A stretch of DNA of 64,000 nucleotides from Macrocystis pyrifera (GCA_031763025.1 JASSKH010000009.1:620001-684000); one strand, 5' to 3'. Positions 1-12,729 are shown, counted from the stretch's first letter. A program made the numbers and translations. The notes: generated by a model not told the origin, from the letters alone.

Positions 1-200
1 TATCGAGTTCCATTAAATTTCGATAACGATATCCAACACTAAATATGACACACTAGTCTTGAAAGTGCGAGAGCGTGAGGGGACAAAATTGGACGAGCAG
101 TGGAAACGCCGAGCCCCATGTATCACACGTACGATACAAACCACTTGGTACCGCAGACAGTATGAGGTGGACCGCTGAATGAACGCTGCGATCTGTACCA
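1..200. other. Left edge, no gene seen
   Basis: No coding signal is visible. The stretch around 60-140 (GCGAGAGCGTGAG, then a run ending in CACACGTACGAT) resembles 13190-13280. Both lie next to G tracts, so this is probably a dispersed repeat that is too degraded to assign. Confidence 0.3.
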
Positions 201-1410
201 GGGCGGGGGGGGGGGGGGCGTACTCATTTGTTGCTTGCCTTAGTCATTTGACCATTGACCACGCATCCCTTTCGAGACGGAGCACCGTTCCTACTCCTAA
301 TAGAGACACCTCCAACAATTGGGCGCTCATTACGTTGTTTCCATAAATTACATAGAAACTTTTTGCTAAACTTATCCCCTTCCTGCTTGGCCTCCTGTGG
401 CCACCATCTATCTCCTAGGATAGCGATCGTTTTCTCGCTGCTATTCATTGTATCAAACTCCTCCATGTCACATTCGTCTATTTTCCTCATCTCCTCTTCT
501 AACACATCCCGTTCCTCCTTGTATATTTCACATTCTCCTACTATGTGAGTTCTACTCTCTATTGCTTTGCCACACGCGCACATCTGTGCGTCTACTTCCT
601 CCTCTCCCCGGCTACTGGTGTACCTCTTTCTTCTTTCTGGCAGGTCCAGGTCCCCTACACGAAAGCGCAGTTTCAGCGTTTTCGCGAAGTCCATTGGGCC
701 ATGCAAATACGTTTTCATTCCTATTCCTTCCCTCAATCCCCCGTATATCTCCAAGTGTTTTTTTCCGATTCCACCTTGTTTCTCAGCGCTAGCCTTTCCC
801 TTCTTTCTATCCTTTCTTCTACTTCTGCTTTGTACCTCCCAAACTTCCCGGCGGACATCATCTCTACTTGGTTTCCCCCTAGACCCTTCCATACTTTCTC
901 AACTACGCCATCCCATCTTATTCCAGCTCGTCCTTTTGATACTTTCTCCCATACGGCTCTATCAACTATGGCTGGCAACCTCTTTTTTGGCATGTTCCTT
1001 ACTTTATATTGCCAGTTCAACTTTCTCATGTCTCTATTTGTCTTGAGTAGGCGCATTCCCAGTTCTGCTCTTAATACTGTATTACTAGTCGTACTTGAGC
1101 ATCTCAGGATTTTTTTAGCTGCTGTCATTTGTACTGTTTCCAACTGTTTTACGAGTTTGGCGTTCCCTTCCCATACTTCTCCTGCATATTCTAGCTTTGG
1201 TACTATCACATTCATCAAGATACATCTCTTAATCCTAGTGTCAAGGTGCGAGTCTGTTAGGATCGCATCCATCTTGCCTACTTGTGCCTTACCCTTTCCT
1301 ATTACTTTTGCTATATGTGTATCCCAAGAGCAGTATTTTGAGATCTCTACGCCAAGGGATGTATACTGGTCTACGATCGGCAATTCATCTGTACCGGGGG
1401 GGGGGGGGGG
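201..1410 (-). mobile_element. 5'-truncated LINE with poly(C) tail
   Basis: This is the 3' part of a non-LTR retrotransposon on the minus strand. The first part (about 1395 down to 780) reads like the region after the reverse-transcriptase catalytic core: a YTSLGVEI segment, WDTHI, then a stretch ending VPKLEYAGEVWEG, a layout known from Jockey/I-like LINEs. The second part carries a CCHC-like finger (C-x1-C-x8-H-x4-C, around CACGKAIESRTHIVGEC) and ends NGQMTKASNK before the stop. One frameshift near 780-860 separates the two parts. The catalytic RT motifs and any endonuclease are missing, so the copy is dead. Its 3' end (plus coordinate about 219) runs into G(19), which is a poly(C) tail on the element strand. 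The truncated 5' end also abuts a 15-nt C tract (1396-1410). Confidence 0.8.
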
Positions 1411-2700
1411 AGAGGAGAAGAGAAGACAACTGCGACTGACTGAGCATTGAGCACAGCTTGTTGATTAAAAAAAGGGCGCCGAGCTTAAACAACTACAGCA
1501 GTGATATCATGCTCATGCGACTTCACCCGGGGAATAAATAGTTTATCAAAACCATCCTTATATAGGGACAGAGAGGGTATGACAAACAAATGAAAGGCCA
1601 ACGCGCCTTCGGTAACACTCGCCTACGCAGAAATAGTCATACATCATACCTGGTACATACTGGTACCAAAGATGGCAGATACCGGTAACAGGTAATTACC
1701 GGTAACTGAAGTTGGAAGTTAGTAAGTCTAAAATATGAGATAACTTTTGGCGTCCCCTGTCTCCCACAAGAAAAAACTTCATACGCAATGGAAATCCAGC
1801 CAAAATTCCAACAAACGAGCGAAATATCATGCTGTCACGGACATCATCGGTGTATACGGAGTATATACTGACACATGACCTTGACTCTGTGCCTTTAGTC
1901 TTTTGGTCATGCTAAAAAATTGCCGTCGTGAAGTGGCGTATAAAACGTACCTTGAGCTGCATCTCACGGGGAGAGGCATCACTGTGCGGCTTCGGCGACG
2001 ACTCCGGCTGGACAGGAAGCAGGACCCGTGCTTGCATCTGACGGGCTTCTGCGGATTGATCCTCGCTGCTAAAGTGGAACACATAGCACCATAGCACCAT
2101 AGCGTACGAGTAGCACACACAAGAAAGGGCATCATACTCAGAGTCAAACTCGCCATCAACCGAGATCAGTTCAGTGTGCATGGCACACACACGGAAGAAT
2201 ATCGTACGCAGTGTCAACCTCGCCATCAAAATAAGTCAATTAGAGCTTGCACACACGAGGAAGGGCCAAATATCCAGCGTAAAAATCGCCACCAAACGAA
2301 ATCAGATGGGCGTCGCAACAACTACGGCACGATCCCGGCCCAACCCTGCCCCGTCAACCGCACGACAAAAGAGACTGGTCTTGTGATCACGCTGAAGACT
2401 CCAACTTAGTGCTTCATGGGGAGGGGATGGGGGGTGGAGGCACCGCTGACCCTGGCGGGGCGGTGGGCGAATCTTTGCAACATATCACATGTTCTTATTC
2501 AAGTTGGCCCAGCAGTGGAGACACCAAGCACCGTACTTTTAGGACGCCAGCTAAAAAAGACTCTGGTTCGATGGGAAATCTGAAAACATAGTTCGGGAGA
2601 CCCCTATGTACGAGTAACTATATTTTCGCAAATATTCGTGGTAGAAGTACTACCCTCTCCGAGGCTGAGCGGGGGGGGGGGGGGGGTAAGGACGCAAGGA
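1411..2700. other. Intergenic, no gene recognised
   Basis: Short open frames here overlap one another and resemble nothing I know. About 2094-2270 holds weak direct repeats around the phrase GCACACACACGGAAGA / GCACACACGAGGAAGG, spaced roughly 70-80 bp apart. A G(17) tract sits at about 2670-2687 close to the 3' end of the following minus-strand gene. Confidence 0.3.
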
Positions 2701-2707
2701 CCGCCTG

Positions 2708-5532
2708 CTAAGGTGCAGTCGCTAGGATCGTTCTTGGTACTGCCGAAGTTGTTGTGCAATTGGTTCTATATTTGCGCGGAGGGGAGGTAGGAGGGGGAAG
2801 GTGAAGCGGAGGGGGCGGGCGGGCGAAGTTTTGGGCTTCTTGCTTGCCGGGCCGTCTCCTGTGCTTCGTCTTCGTCTTCGCGTTCGTGTTCGCGTTCGTG
2901 TTCGCTTTATTAAGTCCCTTCGTCTTGGGACAAAATATTGGCGCGAAGCTGTCACGCAGAATGTGGCGGTACTTTTCTTGAGCGTCAAACTTCCGAGTCT
3001 CTCGCAAACATTGATAGCAGCACGACGTCACACGGTGCAAGCTACTGCTGTTTAAACACTCTACCCAGTCAGCGCTAACTGGGTACAGCAGTACCGGTAT
3101 AAAGAGTAGGTTATCCCTTCTGATCGACATGTTCGTTACTTTTCGCACCTTGTGAGCGCGCTTTGCGTTGGTCTGACAGACACGAACCGAGCCTTCCAAC
3201 ATTTCCATAATCATAAACATCGGTTACATATTTGGTTGGCGGAATGACGTGCTTGGTGGCTTGATGACCTCGTCAGCCGCGTGTCTTCTTTTCTGCGTCA
3301 GTATCTCGGTCTTAAGCTGAGGACTGCTGTACAGACTTTGGCCTAGCTTCGACATCAGACTTTAAATCTGAATGATTTGTCCCCACAACGGGACCGCACT
3401 TCAAAAAAGGTCAAACTCCTATTAATACATCGAACTCCGACCGCCTGAGATTTGTCTGGGAATGAAATGAAGATGGTTGATGCAATGAGGAGCTATATAC
3501 CAGGTAGCGCGGACTATCAACCATTTTGCCCGACACCGGGTGAAGTCATTGACACTTGCCGCCTTCGTTTGGACCTGGGCTTCATTCACGCTGCACGCCG
3601 GAAACTCCAAACCGTTGTTTGCGGGGCAAAAATAGTTTTCAATATTGCAAGCCAGCAACAACACGCAAACCAGTATACTGCTGTAGTATGTGCCAGGTAC
3701 CTTAACTCGTACACAAACGCAGCCGATTTATGAGAAGGAAGATGATCGCGGGGGGGGGGGGGGTTGCGATTCTTCTGCACAACAGCACTACACTACTCGT
3801 ACGCATGTACGAATTATACGTATTGTCGTGTCATATTCATGTCATAAAAATGCGACATTCTACATTTTTGAAAAATGCGTTTTCGTTGAAGAGTATTGAG
3901 GGAAGTAAATACTGCTGTACTACTGCTGTAGCTCCACGTGGCGTGTGACACCCGGTGACCGGCGACACGTGGTACTCGAGCGAAAAGATAGTTAGTTTTA
4001 GTATTAGTATTAGTATTAGTATAACCCTGACATCGTACTCTGTACCAGCTGCCCTGTCCCAGGTACGTACGAGAGTAGGCTGTCATCTAACCGCTGGAAT
4101 TGCGTACGTACATCCTAAAAGTACCTCTGGTACAGCAGCAGATCTTTATCCGACGAGTTTGTACGTGTGATGCGAATCTGTAGCTTTACTTTTGCGTACG
4201 TACCGGTACTCGTATACCAGTACTGGCATATTGACGCTCTCGGCAACGCTTTACGTACACTGCACAAGTTTACCATACTCGTACGAGTAATTCTACTCGT
4301 ACCAGGTGCATAATACACTCGTGCAGCAGTACACGAGTACGATGCAATTTTTCAAACACTACTCTATGTGGCACCCGTGGCACCTGTAAGTATGAATCAC
4401 AACATCACAACGTATTTTTCAAGACAGGTACGGGGTACAACAGAGTACCGGTACGAGTACAGCAAGCAGTATGTATTGAATGTATTGAAGGCGTCGTCCG
4501 CCAGGCAGGCACCCTAAACAAAACGCACCTGGATATGCCACCCACCAACTCCGAAACATCAGCGCTCGCTATGTAGGGCGCGAGCCCCGTTGCGTCGAAC
4601 GCCTTAGTGAACACCGTATCCGAAGCGGGATCATCATCCATCGACCGAATGCCTGCCATGCGCTTCAAGGGCCGCTCGCTTCTCGACGCCGCCATCGCCA
4701 TCCGCTGCTGCTCCTCCTGCGACTGCTTCTGATTCCGTGGCGACTCGGCATCTTCCCCTGGCCTGACTCTCTTTTTACCGGTTGTTTTAGAGGCGGTCGG
4801 TGGTGAGGCCGGCGGGACCGGGCACAAGTTCTCATGGTGCTTCTTGCGTTTAGGGGCGTCTTTCCCGCGGGGCACTTTGGCGCTGCGCCTGGCTAAGCCG
4901 GAGTCGATCACGTGGGTCAGCGCTCTGCTTCGGGCGCGGCAGGGCAGAGGGCGGGACAGGGGGAGGATATCGGATTTGGTACTGTAACCCGAGAGGCATT
5001 TTGATGCTATCGTATACACTAGGTACTCGTGCGGAAGGAGGGCATAGCCTCAAGGGATGCCGCTCGTGCGCTTCGCAGTGGATTTGTTGGGCTGGGAGAG
5101 TGGAAACGCGGGTAGTGTATAGTGTACTCATGCTGCTGTTGTGTCTATCTGGATGGTTTCTCAAGCTGCAGCCCGCGTTCCCTCGTCATCAAATTCAAAA
5201 AGAAAAAAAGTACCATCGCAGCAAACCGGCACGGCGGCCCACGCGACCCATAGAGCTGAGCACTACGCAATGCTACACCCCTAGACTCACTCGACGAGAT
5301 TGCTGTGCTTCGCCAGGACGCTCTCCAAGTCGCTCTCTGCGATGCAAAGCCCACGCTCTCGAAGGCTTCTACACAGCACCTCCTTGTCAAGGGTCATTTT
5401 GGGAGAAGCGGAACATGGTTGGCCGCCACATTTCTCCTCGAGACAACGCGGAGAATCACTGCCGGCATCAGACAGCAGTTCACTCTTTTCCGGCGACTCC
5501 GTGTCCGATGTGTTACTAGCCGCATTTCCCAT
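2708..5532 (-). CDS. Predicted 4-exon gene, unknown protein with MGNAAS N-terminus
   Basis: Gene model on the minus strand with exons 5532-5291, 4927-4529, 3590-3537 and 3044-2708. Reading phase is maintained across all three junctions. Donors are GA|GTGAGT, CAG|GTGCGT and CG|GTGTCG. Acceptors follow GAAG, GCAG and GCAG. The protein starts MGNAASNTSDTESPEK, where Gly2 followed by small residues fits an N-myristoylation site (inference). Exon 2 is basic and probably disordered (KRKKHHENL, KKRVRPGEDAESPRNQKQ), then more folded (AFDATGLAPYIASADVSELV). The last exon contains CCYQCLRETRKFDAQEKYRH, a short NT/KT repeat (ANTNANTNAKTKTK) and a proline-rich tail. I recognise no family. The start is the first ATG with a long acidic open frame. 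The junction from exon 1 to exon 2 is the best supported. The two 3' exons are less certain because the introns are full of short self-complementary repeats. Confidence 0.45.
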
Positions 5533-5539
5533 CGTCCCC

Positions 5540-6690
5540 AACCTAGCGAGACGTCTGCAGTGTAAGCCTGGGCAGCATGGGGATGTGCCCAACTGGATGT
5601 GTCCGTGCGAGTTTGTCAGACCGACCAAAAGCGACAAGAGAAATCATCAACGGAAACCAATGGGAATGCCTAACCCTAGTCATTCCCATTGACGGAAACC
5701 AAACGGAAAAGGCTCGGGGTTTCCAATATGATCGTTTTACATGCCACTACACGGGATGCGGGGACATGCAACCCGCCCCATGGGCAAAATCATAAAAATT
5801 CAAAATTCAAAATGCGTACCAGGTACAGCAGTAGTACCACGTACGCGCATCAAACCATTGAGGGAGTTACGTACAGCAGTATCATAGCTTGGAGCCCACT
5901 GAGTAGATGGATCCAGGTTCAGTCGGCCCAACACTGGACATGGGCAATTTGTGCCTATATGTACCAAGCGAGGTCCGTGTTGTACTCGTAAGCCATTCTT
6001 GTTTTTAGACTTGTCGCCAATTTGGTAACTGTTGTTGTGCTTCTGTGCGTACGCACACCTGGTACTGCTGCTGTCCTGCAGCAGCAGCTGCTACTGTCCT
6101 CGAGGACAAGAAACGCATACCTGGCACATATCAAACCTGGTACGTATGTAGTACCTGGGACCGATATGGTGCACCAGGTACTTGGTATGGCCGAAGGCAA
6201 GGACTGAGGACCACATCCACTTGTCGCAAGCGACCGCAAGGCGTTGAGCAACGCTATTATTGTTGCCGTTGAAGATGACAATTCGTCTACTTCGCACCCG
6301 GTACGATATTTATGCATCGATTAATCCCGGAAGGGCCAAGGCCGTAGCAGAAGAAACGCTATTAATATATTATCAAGGTCGCGGCCTTTCCCAAACCCCG
6401 TAGCCCTGTGTCCGTGTTATAAACGTCAGGAGGACCCGCTCAGCAGGTGTAACTTCCGCTTCAAATTTGTACCTGGGTGCCTCGACAAAGAGGTGAGACT
6501 GGTTTTTTTGCGAACGTTAGTACGAGGAGACTGTAAATAGCGCGCAAGAGTTGATTAAAGTATATTTGCTGTATTTGCATCATACAACTGTAGTACCGGT
6601 ACAAGTACCGACATCACAAGATGTCCCTCAAGACGCAACTGCGCAGACACGAGCTAATAGTTGCGTTCGTTCAGCGTATACTTCTTACAG
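5540..6690. other. Intergenic region with short palindromic words
   Basis: Upstream flank of the MGNAAS gene. It has many copies of TACCAGGTA / ACCTGGTAC and TACAGCAGTA-like words (for example 5817-5830, 6057-6075, 6115-6180) but no convincing gene. A promoter for the minus-strand gene should lie just above 5532. I cannot define its elements. Confidence 0.3.
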
Positions 6691-9600
6691 TTCCAAGATA
6701 GTATAGGTGTCTCTACCCGTCCCGCGCGAAGACGGCCGCACTATTGCCGTCGTAGGTTTACCGCTGGAATCAGGCGCACGCGACACTCCTGGTCCTCCCA
6801 AATACGACGCTGCCGATGTCATTTCGCACGCATGCATCGACCGCCAATCCACTTTTGAGGCTGACAGCACGACCAGACGCGACTGCCGAGATTTGAGGGC
6901 TGGTACGAGAGTACAGGCCGACCGAATTCAATGCCGGCGCTCCGCTCGACGTCCGCATGCAGGACTGTCTGGAATCTCCCGCTGCGCACTACAGTACTCA
7001 TAAAGGCAACCAATGCCCGAATTTTGACGATTCCGACGTTCCTTCAGACCAGCACAAGGCGGGTTCTTGCCTTGGTTCTCAGCGGCGTAAAGTTTAACCG
7101 ATGCTATGCCCTCGGCGCTCGATAGCGCCCCCCCTGTCCCGGACGAGCTTACGTGGATACGATATGAGAGAACAGACTCCTTTTGCCGCCCCGGCCGTGC
7201 TGACATCACCATTCTCTGTGGACGCACTCAAAATGCCTTCCGGACAAACGAAGGATGCCTCGTAAACCTGGTCAAGGAAGATCGATCAGGAACCACCTGC
7301 TCCTTCCTTAGCTCATTCGGGGACAGCAGGAATGGGCGATACAGGCAAATGTGGCTCATGCTCGGGCCCCGAAGAACGGACTCCGGCAAGGGCAAGACAC
7401 TGGCCAGAACCTGTCTTCCCGCAGAGAGAGAGGGGAGAGAGGGAGAGAGACCCCCCGCCCCCCACTGCCGCGTTCGATGCTTCTCGAGAATAACACAAGA
7501 ACCATTGTTTTTTCTGGTAGCCCTTCTCTTGCTTCTGGCAATGGACGCCTTCCCGGTTCGCCCAAGACGAGATCTCTCATTCGTGCGCCGGACACGCCTT
7601 CACCGCGAACACAAAGCATCTCTTCGACGACCGCCAAACACTACGAAAGTCATCTTATGCGGATGTCCGATCCTCGACCTTACAAGCGATATGGGCGAGA
7701 AGCCCGAAAGAAAGATCTAACGCCGTATACGAACGCGAGCGAGATAATATTGTGCTTGTCGGTTCCTACACCAAGATCATCGAAGATACTGTGCCATGCA
7801 GTCGCATCTCCTGCATACTGCCGGCGGAAATCTCGCGGAAGCCAGCCCTGACAACCCCACTCGGGGAATCGGCCACAGGGCTGACCACCCGTCTGCACGA
7901 CAACCGCCCTTGTGGCGTGGCTTTTTTTTCATGGGCAAGACTCTGCAAACCGTGCGACGTCTCCTCCCCGATGACGCGGCACCCCTGGTGTGCCCTGGTT
8001 TGCCGTCGAACGCGTATACTCTCACGGGGCTCCACCTTTCGAGAGTCGAGACTGGACTTTCGAAGTGGGCCCTTCCACGCGAGTGGCAGCGGCTGTCCAA
8101 AAATGACAAGTCAGCGGTTACCACCCCCTCGGGTTATTCGGAGTTTTCACAGAATATTGTACCTCCTGATCACGGTGATGATATACTTGGTGCGAGACGC
8201 CCGCCGCGGAACTCCTTAGACCTCGTTGCCGGTTAAGTGACGATGCACGACTATTCTTTTACAGCCAAGGTACAGACTCGAGGCGGTCGCCTTGCAGTTC
8301 GGCTGCATTGCCCTCTTGGATACGGGTTGTCGCAGACGTTCATCAGTCATTAATACCGCTGGCGCGGCCTCTGGTGTCTGGATTCAAGACCCGTTTAGAT
8401 CGTCGAGCGGCTTCCGCACGTCACCGCCATTCCAGACCTCATATATATGTTGATTGATCAAGCGTGCAGTTCGCCTGGGCATGCAGCTCTTCCACAACGA
8501 CCAGCCGACGGCAGCCATCACGCCGTTCGGGCGTATGCCATTTCGTACGAGGCGACGTATGCAGTATGTATGCAACAGCCCGCACTTCCTGGACGAGACA
8601 CCTCTATGCATTTTACCGACTTCGCCAAATCACACCACGGCCCAAATGGAGCCGTAGCGTTAGTTTCAGATTGTTCCGCCCCCCGCGGCAAGTTTCCATA
8701 TTCTCTATGCGGGCGACACCAGCATTTCTCGTTCGCGTGGTCCTCAACTCGTTTATGTTCCAAATGGCTCGCAACAGCGATGCCCCTACCTTGCCCGGCT
8801 GCTATTGCGTCGGCACGGATCACACTACCCGGATTTTCGGCTGGTGAGCGCCTTATCGAAAGGCGTTTTCAGTTACTATCAATGGCCAGCGCTGCGGAGC
8901 TAGAGCCTGGAGATTTAGCCCCCCATTGCCCGCTGCTCCGCATACATGTCCAAACTGTTCTACACGATACTCGAGCTCCCGCGCCACTTTGCTGTGTCAC
9001 CAGCGAGCTCCATTCCGAAATTACGGAGCCAGTGACGAGCCCTCCGGTTGACGCGGGCGAATCTGTTTCGCCACTCAGTGCTCCACGATACCTCGACCCC
9101 TTCATTCATCACATTCGAAACGAAACGTCTCCCCAACTGACGTGCCTGCCCCCCCCCCCGCCCCTCCGTGTGGCAAAACAATAGAGAGTAGAACTCACAT
9201 AGTAGGAGAATGTGAAATATACAAAGAGGAACGGGATGTGTCAGAAGAGGAGATGAGGGAAATAGACGAATGTGACATGGAGGAGTTTGATAAACTGAAT
9301 AGCAGCGCGAAAACGATCGCTATCCTAGGAGATAGATGGTGGCCTCAGGTGGCCAGATAGGAAGGGGATAAGATTAGCAAAAAAATTCTATGTAGTATAT
9401 GGAAACAACGTAATGAGCGCCCAATTGTTGGAGGTGTCTCTATTAGGAGTAGGACCGGTGCTCCGTCTCGAAAGGGATGCGTGGTCAATGGTCAAATGCC
9501 TAAGGCAAGCAACAAATGAGTACCCCCCCCCCCCCCCCCCTCCCTCTCGCCCCCACGTGCGCGCCGCCTTTTCCGACCGCCCAACTGCACCTGCTTTGCT

Positions 9601-10345
9601 TGAACGTTCGAGCGCTGACGACAAAAAAAAGTTTTCTGAAAGTAATATACCGCTTACCAGCCCACACGCGAGAAACCGCGTTTGCTTCGCATAGTCCCGG
9701 TTGGATTCCGTCCGTGAGTTCCAAGTTGGGCGATGTTCTCGAGAAATACCTCATCGTGTTCTCCAAGCCTTCAACCGACTCTGGCTTCTGCACCCTGCTT
9801 GCCTTCAATATTGCAATCCGGCCAAACAGCCCTCGGGCTATGCTCTGCCCATACCCTAAATCCTTAGACCTCCACATAAAGTGGACGCAATTCTTGATAA
9901 ATTTCTCGCGACTGGCCACACGCAGCACTCCAAGTCGCCATGAGTGACCCTGGTCGTTGTCATACCCAAGAAACCCGGTGGTGTCCGAGCCACGGCCAAG
10001 TGCAAGAAACTGACCTAAACCAACATCCTTGGCCAGCTCCCAAACCCCCGCGTCGACGGTGTTCTTGACAATCTCGATCTACTGACAGGTCGAGTGTTTC
10101 CTCTCTTCGACGTTGTTCCTTCGTTCCCTAGAAAAACAGTGCACAAAGACAAGACCCCAATCGCTTTTAGTTTTCCGCCCACGCTTCTCCTCGAGTGGCT
10201 AGTCGTGCTCCAAGGGAGCAGCGTGGCGCCAGGGTGATTCGTCAAGCTCATCGGTGAGGTTATCAAAGATCCCGACCGCGTCACCACCTGCCTCGAGAAG
10301 GTCGTGGTAGGGATAATCTTTCCCTGCAAATGTATTTACTTGGCC
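6690..10345 (+). pseudogene. Degenerate Ty3/gypsy retrotransposon (gag-PR-RT)
   Basis: Plus-strand relic with many stops and frameshifts. The protease signature is at about 8310-8345: ALLDTGC, then TFIS after a one-base shift, the pattern of a retroviral-type aspartic protease. Reverse transcriptase lies at about 9540-10330. It begins with a VFSKPSTDSGF lead, then VVVIPKKPGGVR, the GRVFPLFDV segment that carries the first catalytic Asp region, and an LLEWLVVLQGSS segment equivalent to the family's EW-V-PQG. The expected second catalytic box reads TCLEKVVV instead of a YLDD-type motif, and a stop precedes it. The part from 6690 to 8230 is probably gag but has no diagnostic motif. A LINE copy (about 9168-9541) interrupts the element. 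No LTRs were found. Confidence 0.6.
9168..9541 (+). mobile_element. LINE 3' fragment inserted in the gypsy relic
   Basis: Homologous to the 3' third of the minus-strand LINE at 0.2-1.4 kb. It starts within the zinc-finger region (GKTIESRTHIVGEC) and continues through GDRWWPQ and GVSIRS to KASNK and a stop, then ATGAGTAC followed by C(21). An in-frame stop occurs in the middle at 9358. C-rich sequence (CCCCCCCCCCCGCCCC, 9150-9166) also precedes the 5' junction. The copy separates gypsy sequence on both sides, so it is younger than the gypsy element. Confidence 0.8.
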
Positions 10346-10924
10346 CAGGGGCTCGAGTCGTCTGCGTGTGCTCCCTGACAGTCCCTAGCGCAAGCGTCTC
10401 CACCAAGCGTGCTATCTCTTCTCTATCGCCTCCATGTCAGTCCCCTGTTCTTGCGGGACCATCGGGTAGGATACAAAGGAGGTCAACTCGACGTCGGTCG
10501 AGGAGAGGGTAATCGCACACAAATCAAGCAGGCTCGTTTCTTATTGTCGTCATGACCCTACGTATGCCGTCGCGATAGCTTGTAATTTTCTCCGCTTCGA
10601 CGTATGTATCAAAGTGTACTCGAGCACCGTGACCCAATGGCTTGCCTCCATCAATCGACGGTGTTGGCAAACTATTTTACCTTTCCCGTCAAGACTGGCC
10701 GAGACCAACGCGGAACAACACCCGCGAAGGTGTTCTCTACGCCGGGATAACGTCTTATTCCTACGTAACAGCGATGTCGATTGCAATGACCAAAAGGGAA
10801 AAATCAGACACAAATACCCTACCAAGGGGTGAGGTCGACAGCGTCCACACGGCCATAGGGTTAACACCAGCACGGTGACACGGCGACCGGATCACCGTCG
10901 ACGGGACGACGACGACCCCTTCGT

Positions 10925-12400
10925 GTGATATTTTGCGAATTCGTCGCCGGCCTTACGGTGTGGGAAGTGGATACCTACCCCATGCCTCGGCCTGGCCCAC
11001 ACATCGAGGTCTGGATGAAAACACCCGGGTCATTTTCAGAAAGCGTTGATGATGCTTGTCAGTACATTAGGGCTGTTGCAGAAAGCACTGATGGCGTTTT
11101 TATTCAGTGCCGTCGGGCTGGTTCACCGAGGTCACAAGGGATGTATTTGCACATATTGGTACACCGGGACACCAACCACCGGCGAAATCAGCGATGTTAC
11201 CGACCGCATGACCATGCTGGTGGACAGCGGAACGTCAGACCATCACTTTGACGACGCCACTCTACCCAAATTACAAATAACTTGACAGGCCTCACAAGAT
11301 GTCCACCGCAGGAGAGCACTTTATATTAGAAACAGCCATCGGTACGGCTTCCGGGGCAGCAATAGTCCACGCGGACGGCGGCGAACGAGTGGACATTCGG
11401 GGATTGAATGTACCATGGTCGGTACATGGTGTATTTTCTGCATCACCGGTGGTTAAGGCTAGGTTTTCTACTGTCATCGACAGCCGTCCGCGTCTGGAGC
11501 AAAGCCAACATGTCCTGCCACTACAGTACAGCAGCTGAGGATGAGCCAATACCATTTTCTCCTTCAATCAGGCCCTATGCAGAGGCCTCTACTGGTAATA
11601 TGACAGCATGCTTAGCCGTACAGGCACCCGCCAACCTCTGACACAGAAGATGGAGCACGTCAAGTCCGCAAAGTTGGAAGATGCCACGTGACTCCGGCGA
11701 CGACGGTATCAATTACAGTGAATAGCATGTCACCCTGTGGTGTGTGTGCGTTTGTCAAAGACAAATAAGAACGACAGACAGCCAGACGCGTGCGTGCTAC
11801 AATAGGGGCACCATTTTTCGCCCTTGAGCAAATGTGTGCGTGACGGCCTTCCTGAACTGAGGAACTACCCAACCATTTGTATCGCTGATCCCTCTTTTTT
11901 CACAATATAATCATATGATGAACGGGACAGCACCTACGATAGGCCAAGGTGAAGCGTCCGTTTTTTCTCAAAAGAAGTTTCCGAGGGGGGATATACCTAC
12001 AGAGCTCCTCCAGTGTAGAGCGGGAAAAAAAATGATGCTACGTACCCTTACCGTAGCTCACGTCGATTGCGCTTTATACGCTATGTACGCTACATACCCC
12101 AACACAACTGTCCACACCATCCGATCAATCGGTCTTTCCAGCTGGTGTACATCGATCTGCCCGCGGGCCTATACCCCTTCCTGCGCTTGGAGGGTCCCCT
12201 TACGTCAGCACGTTCACGAACCAGCACAGGAAGTTGGAAGAAAATATTTATCATCAAGAAAAAGGGCGACGTTGAAACTTTACTAAAACCATTTGTCCGG
12301 ACCGTCGTCATCCCGCGAGGCCTGCTATTTGAGCGCCCTCGCACGAACAGGGAGGGCAAACACACGACTGGCTGTTTCGAGACGTGCGAACTCGACAGGG
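10925..12400 (+). pseudogene. Degenerate Ty1/copia fragment (PR to integrase)
   Basis: Plus-strand copia-type polyprotein remnant. The protease active-site region reads MTMLVDSGTSDHHFDD at about 11208-11255. It is followed by a GAG-pre-integrase-like stretch (RVDIRGLNVP and VFSASPVVKARFSTVIDS, 11380-11480), then a decayed HHCC region around 11640-11760. The start of the integrase core is at about 12125-12350 (QLVYIDLPAG, IFIIKKKGDVETLL, RPRTNREGKH). In the last block the expected catalytic Asp of the R-T-D motif is Asn. Frameshifts and stops are frequent. RT and RNase H are absent; the sequence breaks off into a (GA)n tract. Confidence 0.65.
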
Positions 12401-12412
12401 AGAGAGAGAGAG

Positions 12413-12469
<57 letters not shown>
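12400..12469. repeat. (AG)n microsatellite
   Basis: About 70 bp of almost pure AG dinucleotide, interrupted once by GGCAGAG near 12413. It marks the truncated end of the copia fragment. Confidence 0.95.
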
Positions 12470-12474
<5 letters not shown>

Positions 12475-12619
12475 CAGCCAGATGTGTGTTGCGACAGGAG
12501 TATATAGCGCCTGTTGCTTATGGGACTCCTGGCTTGAGGTGCTAACTCCACACGAATACTAAGTTAAAACCGACTTTTGATAAATAGGCAGGCTTACCCC
12601 GCCATCCAACTACTAACTA

Positions 12620-12724
12620 TTACGGGGGAACATAGTAATCAGGACCAAATATGCTCACCGAAAATACTGGAATATATAGCTTTTGTGTATATGATGGGGT
12701 CCTGTTTACCATGGTCCCCCGTAA
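12620..12724. repeat. MITE family 1 copy
   Basis: Diverged copy of the 105-bp inverted-repeat element. The ends read TTACGGGGGAACATAGTAA and TTTACCATGGTCCCCCGTAA. The left end is preceded by TA (12618-12619). Confidence 0.75.
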
Positions 12725-12729
12725 AAGGT

